Positions 27,695 through 36,638 of a stretch of 64,000 bases of DNA are shown here, one piece after another (the stretch's first letter is position 1; every line of letters begins with the position of its first letter). Made by a program: the position numbers and the translations under genes. The notes beneath the pieces are model-generated. The model made no database searches, had not been told where the DNA came from, and worked only from the letters and a program-made list of their open reading frames with translations. Origin of the DNA: Silanimonas sp044377035 (GTDB taxonomy: Bacteria; Pseudomonadota; Gammaproteobacteria; Xanthomonadales; Xanthomonadaceae); assembly GCF_044377035.1 (NCBI RefSeq), contig NZ_JBILJW010000020.1, positions 1-64,000 of the forward strand, written 5' to 3'.

Positions 27695-28336
27695 ATGCCT
27701 GCCGCCCTTGCTTCCCTCGATACCTTGATCCACGAGCGCCGCCTGTGGCCGGCCGCGGGGCAGGCGGCCGGGCGGCCGGGGGAGTCCACCGGCCATGCCC
27801 CTCTCGACGCCGCGCTGCCGGGCGGCGGCTGGCCCGGTGCGTCACTGCTGGAGCTGCTGCTGCCGGTGGATGGCGTGGGTGAACTGCGCCTGCTGCTGCC
27901 CACCCTGGTGCGGCTCGCGCGGCAGGGCCGAAACGTACTGATGGTGGCGCCGCCCTACCTGCCGTATGCGCCGGCGCTGGTCGCGGCTGGCCTCGATCTG
28001 GCGAAGCTGCGCGTGGTGCGGGCCGAGGGCCGCGATGCGCTGTGGGCGGCCGAGCAGGGCCTGCGTTCCGGGGCCTGCGGCGCGGTGCTGTGCTGGCCGC
28101 AGGGGGCGGATGACCGCGCGCTGCGTCGGCTCTCGGTGGCGGCCGAGCAGGGCGACGCCCTCGGCTTCGCCTTCCGGCCTCTGCGTACCTTGCCGCAGCC
28201 GTCGCCGGCGGCCTTGCGGATGGAAGTGATGCCCGGCGATCGCGTGCGCCTGCACAAATGCCGCGGCGGGGCCGTGCCGGCCGCGCCGGTGGCGTGGGGC
28301 GCCACGCCCCGTTCCGCGCTGCGCGCCGTGCACTGA
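27695..28336 (+). CDS. imuA: SOS mutagenesis accessory protein ImuA
   Basis: A 213-residue RecA/SulA-like protein that works with ImuB and DnaE2 in damage-induced mutagenesis. The fold is recognisable from LLELLLPVDGVGELRLLLPTLVRLARQGRNVLMVAPPYLPYAPAL (residues about 50-95, read in blocks) and the ALRRLSVAAEQGDALGFAFRP strand. The P-loop is degenerate, as usual for ImuA. The start MPAALASLDTLIHERRLWP is family-like. imuB follows after 15 bases. Confidence 0.88.
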   Translation: MPAALASLDTLIHERRLWPAAGQAAGRPGESTGHAPLDAALPGGGWPGASLLELLLPVDGVGELRLLLPTLVRLARQGRNVLMVAPPYLPYAPALVAAGLDLAKLRVVRAEGRDALWAAEQGLRSGACGAVLCWPQGADDRALRRLSVAAEQGDALGFAFRPLRTLPQPSPAALRMEVMPGDRVRLHKCRGGAVPAAPVAWGATPRSALRAVH

Positions 28337-28351
28337 GGTTCCGGCGTCCCC

Positions 28352-29821
28352 ATGCCCGCCAGCCCGCCGTCCTTCCGTCCCGCCTCGCCGTGGTGGTGTG
28401 CCTTGCACCTGCCGCAGCTGGCGCTGGATGCCGAAGCGCGGCACCGACGCGCGCTGCAGGCCTTCGACGACGCCTTGCCTTGGGCGCTGACCGACGGGCC
28501 GCAGCAGCGCCGCGTCCATGCCATGAATGCCACTGCCCGCGCGCAAGGCGTGCACGCCGGGCAAGCGGTGGCCAGCGCGCAGCTGCTGTGCCCGGGGCTC
28601 GCGCTGAGTGCCCACCAGCCGGTGCGCGACGCCGCGCTGCGCGAGTGGCTGGCCGCTTACGCCTACGGCTTCTCGGCCGAAGTGAGCCTGCGCGAGCCCG
28701 ACACCGTGCTGTTCGAAGCCGGGCGCTCGCTCGGCCTGTTCGGGCCATGGCCGCGCTGGCAGCAGCGATTGCGCGATGAACTCGCCGGCTATGGCGTGCA
28801 GGTGCGCATCGCCTGTGCCCCCACGCCGCTGGCCGCGCGCGGATTGGCGCGGGCGCACGACGGCCTCGCCGTGGCCGACGCCACCCAGCTGCAGCGCCTG
28901 CTGGCGCGCCTTCCGCTGGGCTTGGCCGGCCTGCCCGACGACGCCTTGCGCCTGCTTGAACGCAGCGGCTTCAAGCGCTTGGGCGACGTGCTGGCCCTGC
29001 CGCGCGCCGCGCTGGCGAAGCGCATCGGCCCGTCGGTGCTCGATCGGCTCGACCGCCTCGTCGGCCGGGCGCCCGATCCGCTTCCGTTGTACGAGCCGCC
29101 CACGCGCTATGCCGCGCGTCTCGATTTCGACCACCCGCTCGCCGACGCGACGGTGCTGGTGTTCCCGCTGCGCCGCCTGCTGCAGGAGTTCGCGCTGTTC
29201 CTCGTGCAGCGCGACGGCGGCGTGCCGGGCTTCCGGTTGGTGTTTGGCCACGAGGATGGCGTCGCCCCGACGCGCCTCGAAGTGCGGCTGGCCGCGCCGG
29301 AACGCGATGCTGCGCGGTTGTTCGACCTCGCGCGCTTGAAGCTGGACAGCGCGCGCTTGCCGGCGCCCGCGGTGAGCCTCGGCCTCGAGGCGGACGACCT
29401 GCCCGGCTTCCATCCCGAGCATCGCGATCTGTTCGACGCACGAACGCGCAGCGGCGATGCCGGCCTGCTCGACAGCCGCCTGCGCGCGCGGCTCGGCGAT
29501 GCGGCCGTGCAGGCGCTGGCCGTGGTCGACACGCATCGCCCGGAGGCCGCCTGGTGCTGGGTCGACACGCCGCGCACGCGCCTTCCGGTGCTGGCCGAGA
29601 GCCCGCGGCCGCTGTGGCTCATCGACCCGCCGATCATGCTGCGCGAGGTGGTGGAGGCGGTGCTGGCCGGCCCGGAGCGCATCGAGACGGCGTGGTGGGA
29701 CGACGAGCCCGTGCGCCGCGATTACTACCGCCTGCGAACCCTCAGCGGGCAGGAGGCCTGGGCGTTCCGGCCGGTAGGCGGCGAGGGCGGGCCGTGGTGG
29801 CTGCATGGCTGGTTCGCCTGA
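28352..29821 (+). CDS. imuB: ImuB, catalytically dead Y-family polymerase homologue
   Basis: A 489-residue member of the Y-family that does not polymerise DNA but links DnaE2 to the sliding clamp. The palm region reads EVSLREPDTVLFEAGRSLGLFG, in which the acidic catalytic residues of active Y-polymerases are replaced. That is typical of ImuB. The helix-hairpin region (GFKRLGDVLALPRAALAKRIG), little finger and the C-terminal RPLWLIDPP block also match. The family's clamp-binding motif is not obvious. Its last 17 bases overlap dnaE2. Confidence 0.9.
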   Translation: MPASPPSFRPASPWWCALHLPQLALDAEARHRRALQAFDDALPWALTDGPQQRRVHAMNATARAQGVHAGQAVASAQLLCPGLALSAHQPVRDAALREWLAAYAYGFSAEVSLREPDTVLFEAGRSLGLFGPWPRWQQRLRDELAGYGVQVRIACAPTPLAARGLARAHDGLAVADATQLQRLLARLPLGLAGLPDDALRLLERSGFKRLGDVLALPRAALAKRIGPSVLDRLDRLVGRAPDPLPLYEPPTRYAARLDFDHPLADATVLVFPLRRLLQEFALFLVQRDGGVPGFRLVFGHEDGVAPTRLEVRLAAPERDAARLFDLARLKLDSARLPAPAVSLGLEADDLPGFHPEHRDLFDARTRSGDAGLLDSRLRARLGDAAVQALAVVDTHRPEAAWCWVDTPRTRLPVLAESPRPLWLIDPPIMLREVVEAVLAGPERIETAWWDDEPVRRDYYRLRTLSGQEAWAFRPVGGEGGPWWLHGWFA

Positions 29822-32800
29822 GGGCCGCGCGACGAAGGCCGCGCTCACCGACTACGCCGAACTGCACTGCCTCTCGGCCTTCTCGTTCCAGCGCGGCGCG
29901 TCCACGGCACTGGAACTGTTCGAGCGTGCGAAGGCGCTGGGCTATCGCGCGTTGGCGATCACCGACGAATGCAGCTTTGCCGGTCTCGTGCGCGGGCTGG
30001 AGGCCAGCGAGGCCACCGGCCTGCCGCTCATCTGCGGCACCGAAGTACAGCTCGCCGACGGGCCGACGCTGGTGCTGCTGGTCGAATCCACGCGGGGTTA
30101 CGAGCGGCTTTCCGCGCTGATCACCACGGCGCGGCGGCGCGCGGCGAAGGGCAGTTACGCGCTGCATCGCAACGATCTCGAGGCCGCGTTTGGCGAGGGC
30201 ACGGACGAGGGCGGCGACGGTGTGCTGGCCCTGTGGTTGCCGACGCGGGACGACCTCGGTTTGGGTGATGCCTCCAGCGGGTCGCGGGATGCGCCGGACG
30301 CCACGGTCGCGTGGCTCCGCGCGCGGTTCCCCGATCGCCTCTGGCTGGGCGCGCAGCTGCATCGCGGCGCCGACGACGATGCGCGTCGCACCGCCATCGC
30401 CGCGCTGGCCGCCCACTGTGGCCTCCCTGTCGTTGCCTGCGGTGACGTGCACATGCACCTGCGTCGCCGTCGCGGCCTGCAGGACGTGCTCTGCGCGCTG
30501 CGCCACCGCGCCACGCTGCGCGAGGCCGGGCGTCGTCTGTTCGCCAACGGCGAGCGCCACCTGCGCACGCGGCAGGCGCTGGCGGCGATCTTCCCGCGGG
30601 CGTGGCTGGAGGAAAGCGTCGCCATCGCCGCGCGCTGCCGGTTCCATTTGCGCGACCTGAAGTACGACTACCCCTGTGAACTGGTGCCCGAAGGCGAGAC
30701 CCCCTCGAGCTGGTTGGCGACGCTCACCTGGGATGGCGCGGCGCTGCGCTGGCCGGAGGGCCTGCCGGAGAAAGTGCGAGCGCAGATCGAGGCCGAGCTC
30801 GCGCTGATCGCCGAGCTGAAGTACGAGGCCTTCTTCCTCACCGTGCACGACCTCGTGGTGTTCGCGCGTTCGCGCGGCATCCTCTGCCAAGGCCGCGGCT
30901 CGGCGGCGAATTCGGCGGTCTGCTACGCGCTCGGCATCACCGCCGTCGACCCGGCGCGCGCCAATCTGCTGTTCGGACGCTTCCTCTCGAAGGAGCGCGA
31001 CGAGCCACCGGACATCGACGTCGATTTCGAGCACGAGCGCCGCGAGGAGGTCATCCAATACGTCTATGCCAAGTACGGCCGCGAGCGCGCGGCGCTGGCC
31101 GCGACGGTCATCACCTATGGGCCCAAGAGCGCGCTGCGCGACGTCGGCCGGGTGATGGGCCTGCCCGAGGACCAGCTCGCCGAGCTCTCCGCCGCGGTCG
31201 GCCACGCCGAGGACTTCGAGGTATGGAAGGCACGCTGTCGCGAGCGCGGGCTCGATCCCGAGGGCCGGCTTCTGGCCAAGGTGCTGATGCTGGCGCACGA
31301 ACTGCTCGACCACCCGCGGCACCTGTCGCAGCACGTCGGCGGCTTCGTCATCAGCGATGCGCCGCTCTCGCGGCTTGTGCCGGTCGAGAACGCCGCGATG
31401 GCCGATCGCACCATCATCCAGTGGGACAAGGATGATCTGGAAACGCTCGGCCTGCTGAAGGTCGACGTGCTGGCGCTGGGCATGCTGAGCGCGATCCGCC
31501 GCTGCCTCGACCTGCTGCGCGCGAACGGCCGGCGCCACCTCGAACTGGCCACGATCCCGGCGGAAGACGCCGAGACCTACCGGATGATCCAGCGCGCCGA
31601 CACGCTGGGTGTGTTCCAGATCGAGTCGCGTGCACAGATGACCATGCTGCCGCGCTTGAAGCCGCGCACCTTCTACGACCTCGTCATCGAAGTGGCCATC
31701 GTCCGGCCCGGCCCCATCCAGGGCGGCATGGTGCATCCCTACCTGCGGCGCCGGCAGGGCATCGATCCGGTGCTCTACCCGTCGAAGGCGCTGGAAACGG
31801 TGCTCGGCCGGACGCTCGGCGTGCCGTTGTTCCAGGAGCAGGTGATGGAGATCGCCATGGTCGCCGCCGGTTACACCGCGGGCGAAGCCGACGGGCTTCG
31901 TCGCTCGATGGCGGCCTGGAAGCGCCGCGGCGGCCTCGAGCACCACCGCCAGCGCCTGCTGGCCGGCATGGCCGAGCGCGGCTACCCGCCGGATTTCGCC
32001 GAGCAGATCTTCGAACAGGTGAAGGGCTTCGGCAGCTACGGTTTCCCGGAATCGCACGCCGCCAGTTTCGCCCTGCTCACCTACGCGAGCTGCTGGCTGA
32101 AATGCCACGAGCCCGCGGCTTTCGCCTGCGCCCTGTTGAACGCGCAGCCGCTGGGCTTCTACACCACCGCCCAGATCGTGCAGGACGCGCGTCGCCAAGG
32201 CATCGCGGTGCGGCCGGTGGATGTGCGCTTCAGCGGGGTCGAGTCGTCGCTGGAGGCGGCAGACGGGCAGGGTGGAGCCGAGGTGCCGATGCCGCAGCCC
32301 GCGATCCGCCTCGGCCTCCGCGAGGTCGGCTCGCTGCCGCGCGAGGCCGCCGAGCGCGTGGTCGCGGCCCGCCTCCGCACGCCGTTCCGCGACATCGAAG
32401 ACCTGTGCCAGCGCGCCGATCTCGACGAACGCGCCCGCGCTGCGCTCGCCGAGGCCGATGCGCTGCGTGGCCTCACCGGCCACCGTCATCGCGCCCGTTG
32501 GGCCATGGCCGGGGTGGAGGAGGGCACGCTGCCGCTGTTCGCCGGATTGCCCGCCGCCGACGAAGGCCGGCTGGTGATCCGCCCACCCACGGCCAGCGAG
32601 ACCACGCTCGCCGATTACGCCAGCACCGGGCTCACGCTCAACGCGCATCCCATGGCCCTGCTGCGGCCGCAGCTGCGCGCCCGCGGTTACCTCGACCATC
32701 GCGCCCTGCATCGGCTCACCGCGCCGCGCCGCACGCGCACCGCCGGCCTCGTCACCCTGCGGCAGCGCCCGCAGACGGCGAACGGCACCTGGTTCCTCAC

Positions 32801-33023
32801 CCTCGAGGACGAGCATGGGCTGACGAACCTGATCTGCTGGCGTGCCGTGGTCGAACGCTACCGGCGCGCCATCGTCGAATCGCAGCTGCTCGGGGCGCGC
32901 GGGCGCTGGGAGGCGCACGAGGGCGTCACGCACCTGATCGTCGAGCACGTGGAGCCCCTCGATGACCTGCTCGCCACGCTCGACGGCAAGCCGCTGGTGG
33001 TCGAGCACCGCAGCTTCCGCTAG
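29805..33023 (+). CDS. dnaE2: Error-prone DNA polymerase DnaE2 (ImuC)
   Basis: A 1072-residue C-family polymerase for translesion synthesis. It starts with a PHP domain (ELHCLSAFSFQRGAS, about residues 19-33), then the palm with GRGSAANSAVCYALGIT (about 365) and the catalytic PDIDVDFEHERREEV (about 405-419), the fingers, and a C-terminal OB-fold (TAGLVTLRQRPQTANGTW). Length and the absence of the extra C-terminal domain of DnaE1 support DnaE2. The ATG lies inside imuB, so translation is coupled. DnaE2 works only with ImuA and ImuB. Confidence 0.95.
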   Translation: MAGSPEGRATKAALTDYAELHCLSAFSFQRGASTALELFERAKALGYRALAITDECSFAGLVRGLEASEATGLPLICGTEVQLADGPTLVLLVESTRGYERLSALITTARRRAAKGSYALHRNDLEAAFGEGTDEGGDGVLALWLPTRDDLGLGDASSGSRDAPDATVAWLRARFPDRLWLGAQLHRGADDDARRTAIAALAAHCGLPVVACGDVHMHLRRRRGLQDVLCALRHRATLREAGRRLFANGERHLRTRQALAAIFPRAWLEESVAIAARCRFHLRDLKYDYPCELVPEGETPSSWLATLTWDGAALRWPEGLPEKVRAQIEAELALIAELKYEAFFLTVHDLVVFARSRGILCQGRGSAANSAVCYALGITAVDPARANLLFGRFLSKERDEPPDIDVDFEHERREEVIQYVYAKYGRERAALAATVITYGPKSALRDVGRVMGLPEDQLAELSAAVGHAEDFEVWKARCRERGLDPEGRLLAKVLMLAHELLDHPRHLSQHVGGFVISDAPLSRLVPVENAAMADRTIIQWDKDDLETLGLLKVDVLALGMLSAIRRCLDLLRANGRRHLELATIPAEDAETYRMIQRADTLGVFQIESRAQMTMLPRLKPRTFYDLVIEVAIVRPGPIQGGMVHPYLRRRQGIDPVLYPSKALETVLGRTLGVPLFQEQVMEIAMVAAGYTAGEADGLRRSMAAWKRRGGLEHHRQRLLAGMAERGYPPDFAEQIFEQVKGFGSYGFPESHAASFALLTYASCWLKCHEPAAFACALLNAQPLGFYTTAQIVQDARRQGIAVRPVDVRFSGVESSLEAADGQGGAEVPMPQPAIRLGLREVGSLPREAAERVVAARLRTPFRDIEDLCQRADLDERARAALAEADALRGLTGHRHRARWAMAGVEEGTLPLFAGLPAADEGRLVIRPPTASETTLADYASTGLTLNAHPMALLRPQLRARGYLDHRALHRLTAPRRTRTAGLVTLRQRPQTANGTWFLTLEDEHGLTNLICWRAVVERYRRAIVESQLLGARGRWEAHEGVTHLIVEHVEPLDDLLATLDGKPLVVEHRSFR

Positions 33024-33078
33024 CCCTGTTTCCGGTATGCCTCCCCGTTCCCCGAGGGCTGATAGAGTCGGCGGTCCA

Positions 33079-34482
33079 ATGAACACGACAGACCACCCGA
33101 TGAGCGACACCTACGCCCCCCTGCCCACCGTCAACGCCCGCATCAGCCCGCGTGGCGGCCTCGACATCCTGTCGCGCGCCGAGATCGCGCGCCTGACCGA
33201 CGCCACCCAGGGCAGCGGCCTCAGCGAGACCCTGCGCCGCTGCGCGCTGGCCGTGCTCACGGTCGGCTCCGATTCCGACGATCCGCGCGCCGCGTCCGCG
33301 CGCTATCCCGATTTCCAGATCGAGGTCCAGCAGATGGACCGCGGCATCCGCCTCGAGTTGAAGAACGCGCCGGCGCTGGCCTTCGTCGATGGCGAACTGA
33401 TCCGCGGCGTCGCCGACCTGCTGTTCGCCGTCGTGCGCGACATCGCCTACACGGCCATCGAGGTGCAGAGCGGCCAGTTCGACTTCGAGACCTCCGAGGG
33501 CCTCACCAGCGCGGTGTTCGAGATCCTGCGCAACGCCCGCGCCATGCGCCCGCACCAGGACCCGAACCTCGTGGTCTGCTGGGGCGGCCACTCGATCGGC
33601 CGCGAGGAATACCTCTACACCAAGAAGGTCGGCTACGAGTTGGGCCTGCGCGGCCTCGACATCTGCACCGGCTGCGGCCCGGGCGCGATGAAGGGCCCGA
33701 TGAAGGGGGCGACGATCGCCCATGCCAAGCAGCGCCAGCGCAATCCGCGTTACATCGGCATGACCGAGCCGGGGATCATCGCGGCGGAATCGCCGAACCC
33801 GATCGTCAACCAGCTGGTGATCATGCCGGACATCGAGAAGCGCCTCGAAGGTTTCGTGCGCCTCGGGCACGGCATCATCGTCTTCCCGGGGGGCGTCGGC
33901 ACCGCCGAGGAAATCCTCTACCTGCTGGGCATCCTTCTGCACCCCGACAACGCCGGCGTGCCGTTCCCGCTGGTGTTCACCGGCCCGAAGGCCTCGGCGG
34001 CCTACTTCGAGCAGATCGACCGCTTCATCCGCCTCACGCTGGGCGACGAGGCGGCGAAGCACTACACCATCATCGTCGACGATCCAACGGCCGTCGCCAA
34101 GACGATGAAGGACGGCATGAAGAAGGTGCGCGAGCACCGCATCGCCAACCGCGACGCCTTCTTCTTCAACTGGACGCTGAAGATCCCATTCGCGTTCCAG
34201 CAGCCCTTCGAGCCCGACCACGCGGCCATGGCCGCGCTCGACCTGCACTTCGGCCGTCCGGTGCACGAGCTTGCCGCCGATCTGCGCCGCGCGTTCTCCG
34301 GCATCGTCGCCGGCAACGTGAAGGAGCCGGGCATGCGCCGCATCGAACAGCATGGTCCGTTCGAGATCCACGGCGACAAGGCCATCATGGCCAGCCTCGA
34401 CGACCTGCTGCGTGCCTTCGTCGAGCAGCGCCGGATGAAGATGTCCGGCGAATACAAGCCCTGCTACCGCGTGGTGGCCTGA
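33079..34482 (+). CDS. ppnN: Pyrimidine/purine nucleotide 5'-monophosphate nucleosidase (LOG family)
   Basis: A 467-residue PpnN (YgdH) enzyme that hydrolyses nucleotide monophosphates to base and ribose 5-phosphate; in E. coli it is activated by (p)ppGpp. It has the N-terminal DUF4478 region, the central LOG domain with CTGCGPGAMKGPMKGA and VFPGGVGTAEEILYLLG (about residue 275), and the C-terminal DUF3412 region. The ATG at 33079 is used; a second start (MSDTYAPLP, 21 bases on) is also possible. The last 19 bases overlap the end of the facing kinase gene. Confidence 0.94.
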   Translation: MNTTDHPMSDTYAPLPTVNARISPRGGLDILSRAEIARLTDATQGSGLSETLRRCALAVLTVGSDSDDPRAASARYPDFQIEVQQMDRGIRLELKNAPALAFVDGELIRGVADLLFAVVRDIAYTAIEVQSGQFDFETSEGLTSAVFEILRNARAMRPHQDPNLVVCWGGHSIGREEYLYTKKVGYELGLRGLDICTGCGPGAMKGPMKGATIAHAKQRQRNPRYIGMTEPGIIAAESPNPIVNQLVIMPDIEKRLEGFVRLGHGIIVFPGGVGTAEEILYLLGILLHPDNAGVPFPLVFTGPKASAAYFEQIDRFIRLTLGDEAAKHYTIIVDDPTAVAKTMKDGMKKVREHRIANRDAFFFNWTLKIPFAFQQPFEPDHAAMAALDLHFGRPVHELAADLRRAFSGIVAGNVKEPGMRRIEQHGPFEIHGDKAIMASLDDLLRAFVEQRRMKMSGEYKPCYRVVA

Positions 34483-35534
34483 GGCGGAAAGGGCAAGACG
34501 GCGGTGGCGACAAAACGGTCGCTGCCGCGTTCGACCACCAGTCTGCCGGGCAAGGGGCGCCTCCGCTCCAGGCGCTGCAGTGTTGCTGCGAGGCCGATCT
34601 GATGGCCGCGATGTTTGCGTTCCGTGGCGTTGGCCGTCGACACGGGGTTCGAGACGCGGATGCTCAAGTCCGGTCCCTCCATCGTGAACTCGATCGAGAT
34701 CGAGCCACCCTCCCGAAGCGGCTCGATCCCATGCTGGACCGCGTTTTCCACGAGGGATTGAAGCAGTAGCGCCGGTAGTGTCAGGTGCAGTGGTGGATCG
34801 CCGTGCCAATCCACGCGAAGACGGTCGCCCAGTCGTGCACCCTCGATGTCGAGATAGGCGCGTGTGATTGCGAGCTCGTCCGCGATGCTCCAATCCTGTT
34901 CACCCGCCAGCGACGCACGGAAGAGATCGCTTAACGACAGAAGGACCCGTTCTGCTTCAGTCGGCGATTTCTGTAGGAGGCTGATCGCGGTATTGAGTGT
35001 GTTGAACAGGAAATGCGGCCGGACGCGGGCTCGAAGTGCGTCGCTCTCCGCTTGTTCCGCACGGAGCCGTTGTTCCTGCAGATTCATCAGCGCGACGAGA
35101 AGGGCGATGCCCACGACGCCTGCGACCATGGCGACTCCCATGAAGGGCATCACGTAGTTGCTGAAATCCTCGCGATGCCCTGCCCAAGAGAGCCAGGCCC
35201 CGGCCCCGGCCCCGACGGCCCCAGCTACCGCCACGAGGATCGCGGGCAACGCCCATATGGCCAGTCTCAGGGGAAGTTGCGACAGCGGCTCGCGCAAAGC
35301 GTAGGCCGCGGCCAGCGAACCCAAGAGTGTCCATTGCACCAAGAAGGAAGCGAGGCCGAAGTAGACGAGCGGATCGGCGGAGCGCCCCGGTGGGAGGGCC
35401 AGCACCAAAGCGAAGGCTTCACCGACCAAGATGACGGCGGCGAGCCCCTTGGGGCTCCAGAGAATGGCCATCGCGTCACGAAACAGAAGCGGGGAGGCGC
35501 CCCTGCGCTCCTTTCGATCGCCCGATCCTGCCAT
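34464..35534 (-). CDS. AlgZ/FimS-like membrane histidine kinase (LytS type)
   Basis: A 356-residue sensor kinase. Four hydrophobic segments fill residues about 28-165 (for example PLVYFGLASFLVQWTLLGSL and YVMPFMGVAMVAGVVGIALL). Then comes a His_kinase domain with the motif RVRPHFLFNTLNTAISLLQ (His about 175) and an HATPase domain with QSLVENAVQHGIEPL. In Pseudomonas aeruginosa the related FimS (AlgZ) with AlgR activates the fimU-pilVWXY1Y2E operon. Here the gene is divergent from the equivalent operon, 75 bases apart, which supports the same role. The partner AlgR is not in the window. Start has GGAG about ten bases upstream. Confidence 0.85.
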   Translation of the reverse strand: MAGSGDRKERRGASPLLFRDAMAILWSPKGLAAVILVGEAFALVLALPPGRSADPLVYFGLASFLVQWTLLGSLAAAYALREPLSQLPLRLAIWALPAILVAVAGAVGAGAGAWLSWAGHREDFSNYVMPFMGVAMVAGVVGIALLVALMNLQEQRLRAEQAESDALRARVRPHFLFNTLNTAISLLQKSPTEAERVLLSLSDLFRASLAGEQDWSIADELAITRAYLDIEGARLGDRLRVDWHGDPPLHLTLPALLLQSLVENAVQHGIEPLREGGSISIEFTMEGPDLSIRVSNPVSTANATERKHRGHQIGLAATLQRLERRRPLPGRLVVERGSDRFVATAVLPFPPQATTR

Positions 35535-35548
35535 TCATCGGTCTCCGC

Positions 35549-35579
35549 TTGCCCTGCCGGTGCGGCATCCACCTAGTAT
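35549..35579 (+). promoter_or_regulatory. Candidate promoter of the minor pilin operon
   Basis: TTGCCC (35549-35554) and TAGTAT (35574-35579) with a 19-base spacer, about 30 bases before fimT. The long spacer would suit an activator-dependent promoter, consistent with control by the divergent kinase system. Inference from sequence only. Confidence 0.35.
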
Positions 35580-35609
35580 AGGACTGCAAAAACTCCGAGG
35601 CCCGCCCCA

Positions 35610-36182
35610 ATGCCCCCTGTCGCTCCTTGGTCTCGATCCGCGGGCATCACGCTGATCGAAGTTGCCATCACGGTGACCATCTTGGCCATTTTGGCGGCTG
35701 TCGCCTTGCCGGCGTTCAGCAATGTCATTCTCGCCAACCGGCTGGCGGCGGGCGCTAATGAGCTGGTCGGAAGTCTCCAGATCGCCCGCAGCGAGGCCAT
35801 TCGTCGTGGTTCGCGCGTCGTTGTGTGTGCCAGTGCCACGGGGAACAGTTGTGGCGGCACTTGGTCGAACGGCTGGATCGTTTTCGAGGATAGCAATCGC
35901 GACAGCGCGGTGTCCGGTGGCGAGACCGTGCTCCGATCGCAGGTCGGCTTGAGCGGTCTCGAGGTTCTATCCAGTTCCAACATCGGTGCGGCGGTGGTCT
36001 TTCGCCCTGACGGGATGGCACGCCAAGCGACAGGTGCGCTTCTCGCGGGTCGCATCAGTGTTTGCAAGGCGGCAACCGGCGTTCCTCAGAATGTGCGGCA
36101 GATCGAGATTGCCGCGGGAAGTCGCATCGGCGTCTCCAAGGTCACGGGCTCTGGCACGTGCGCGACCCCTTCGAACCCCTAA
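35610..36182 (+). CDS. FimT/GspH-family minor pilin
   Basis: A 190-residue type IV pilus minor pilin. The prepilin peptidase site is SAG|ITLIEVAITV (cleavage after Gly about residue 12, Glu at +5), followed by the hydrophobic stem LAILAAVALPAFSNVI. The GspH-like globular part has the typical ANELVGSLQIARSEAIRRGSRVVVC and FRPDGMARQ motifs. Cys pairs are at about 73/79 and near the C-terminus. It opens the operon fimT-pilV-pilW-pilX-pilY1-pilE, equivalent to fimU at that place in Pseudomonas. Confidence 0.9.
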   Translation: MPPVAPWSRSAGITLIEVAITVTILAILAAVALPAFSNVILANRLAAGANELVGSLQIARSEAIRRGSRVVVCASATGNSCGGTWSNGWIVFEDSNRDSAVSGGETVLRSQVGLSGLEVLSSSNIGAAVVFRPDGMARQATGALLAGRISVCKAATGVPQNVRQIEIAAGSRIGVSKVTGSGTCATPSNP

Positions 36183-36192
36183 GGACCCTGCA

Positions 36193-36636
36193 ATGAAGAA
36201 AGAGATGCAAGGACGTCAGGGTGGTGCCTCGCTGATTGAGGTCATGATCGCTGTGCTGATCATGTCGATCGGCCTGCTCGGTGTTGCCGCGATGCAGGCG
36301 ACGGCACTGAAGAATAGCCAGAGCGCGCTCGAGCGTAGCCAAGCGGTGATCGAGTCGTATGCGATCCTCGACGCCATCCGCGCGAATCAGGAAGCGGGGC
36401 GTAATGGTTCCTACACGCGGGGCATGACGTGCTCCGCACCGGCCGGTGCGGATCTCGTGAATGGCGATCTTGGCCGCTGGATCACTTCGATGAAGGCGAG
36501 TCTTGGTGCGGATGCCTGCGGTGCCGTCAACTGCGTCGCTGCAACGCGCACCTGTACCGTGACAGTGCGTTGGAATGACAGCCGCGGCACTGGGGGTGCT
36601 AGTGCACAGGAAGTCGTGACGGTGGGGAGGATCTGA
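36193..36636 (+). CDS. pilV: Type IV pilus minor pilin PilV
   Basis: A 147-residue minor pilin. The class III signal is MKKEMQGRQGG|ASLIEVMIAV with Glu at +5, then IMSIGLLGVAAMQATALKNSQ, which is a PilV hallmark. The remainder holds four Cys in a short stretch around CSAP and GADACGAVNCVAATRTC. PilV, PilW and PilX with FimU form the priming complex at the pilus tip. It is 10 bases after fimT and 2 bases before pilW. Confidence 0.9.
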   Translation: MKKEMQGRQGGASLIEVMIAVLIMSIGLLGVAAMQATALKNSQSALERSQAVIESYAILDAIRANQEAGRNGSYTRGMTCSAPAGADLVNGDLGRWITSMKASLGADACGAVNCVAATRTCTVTVRWNDSRGTGGASAQEVVTVGRI

Positions 36637-36638
36637 TC

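Noticed and set aside
29742..33110. An 1122-codon open frame on the minus strand opposite dnaE2
   Set aside because: It mirrors the codons of dnaE2 and imuB, with low-complexity composition and no recognisable domain.
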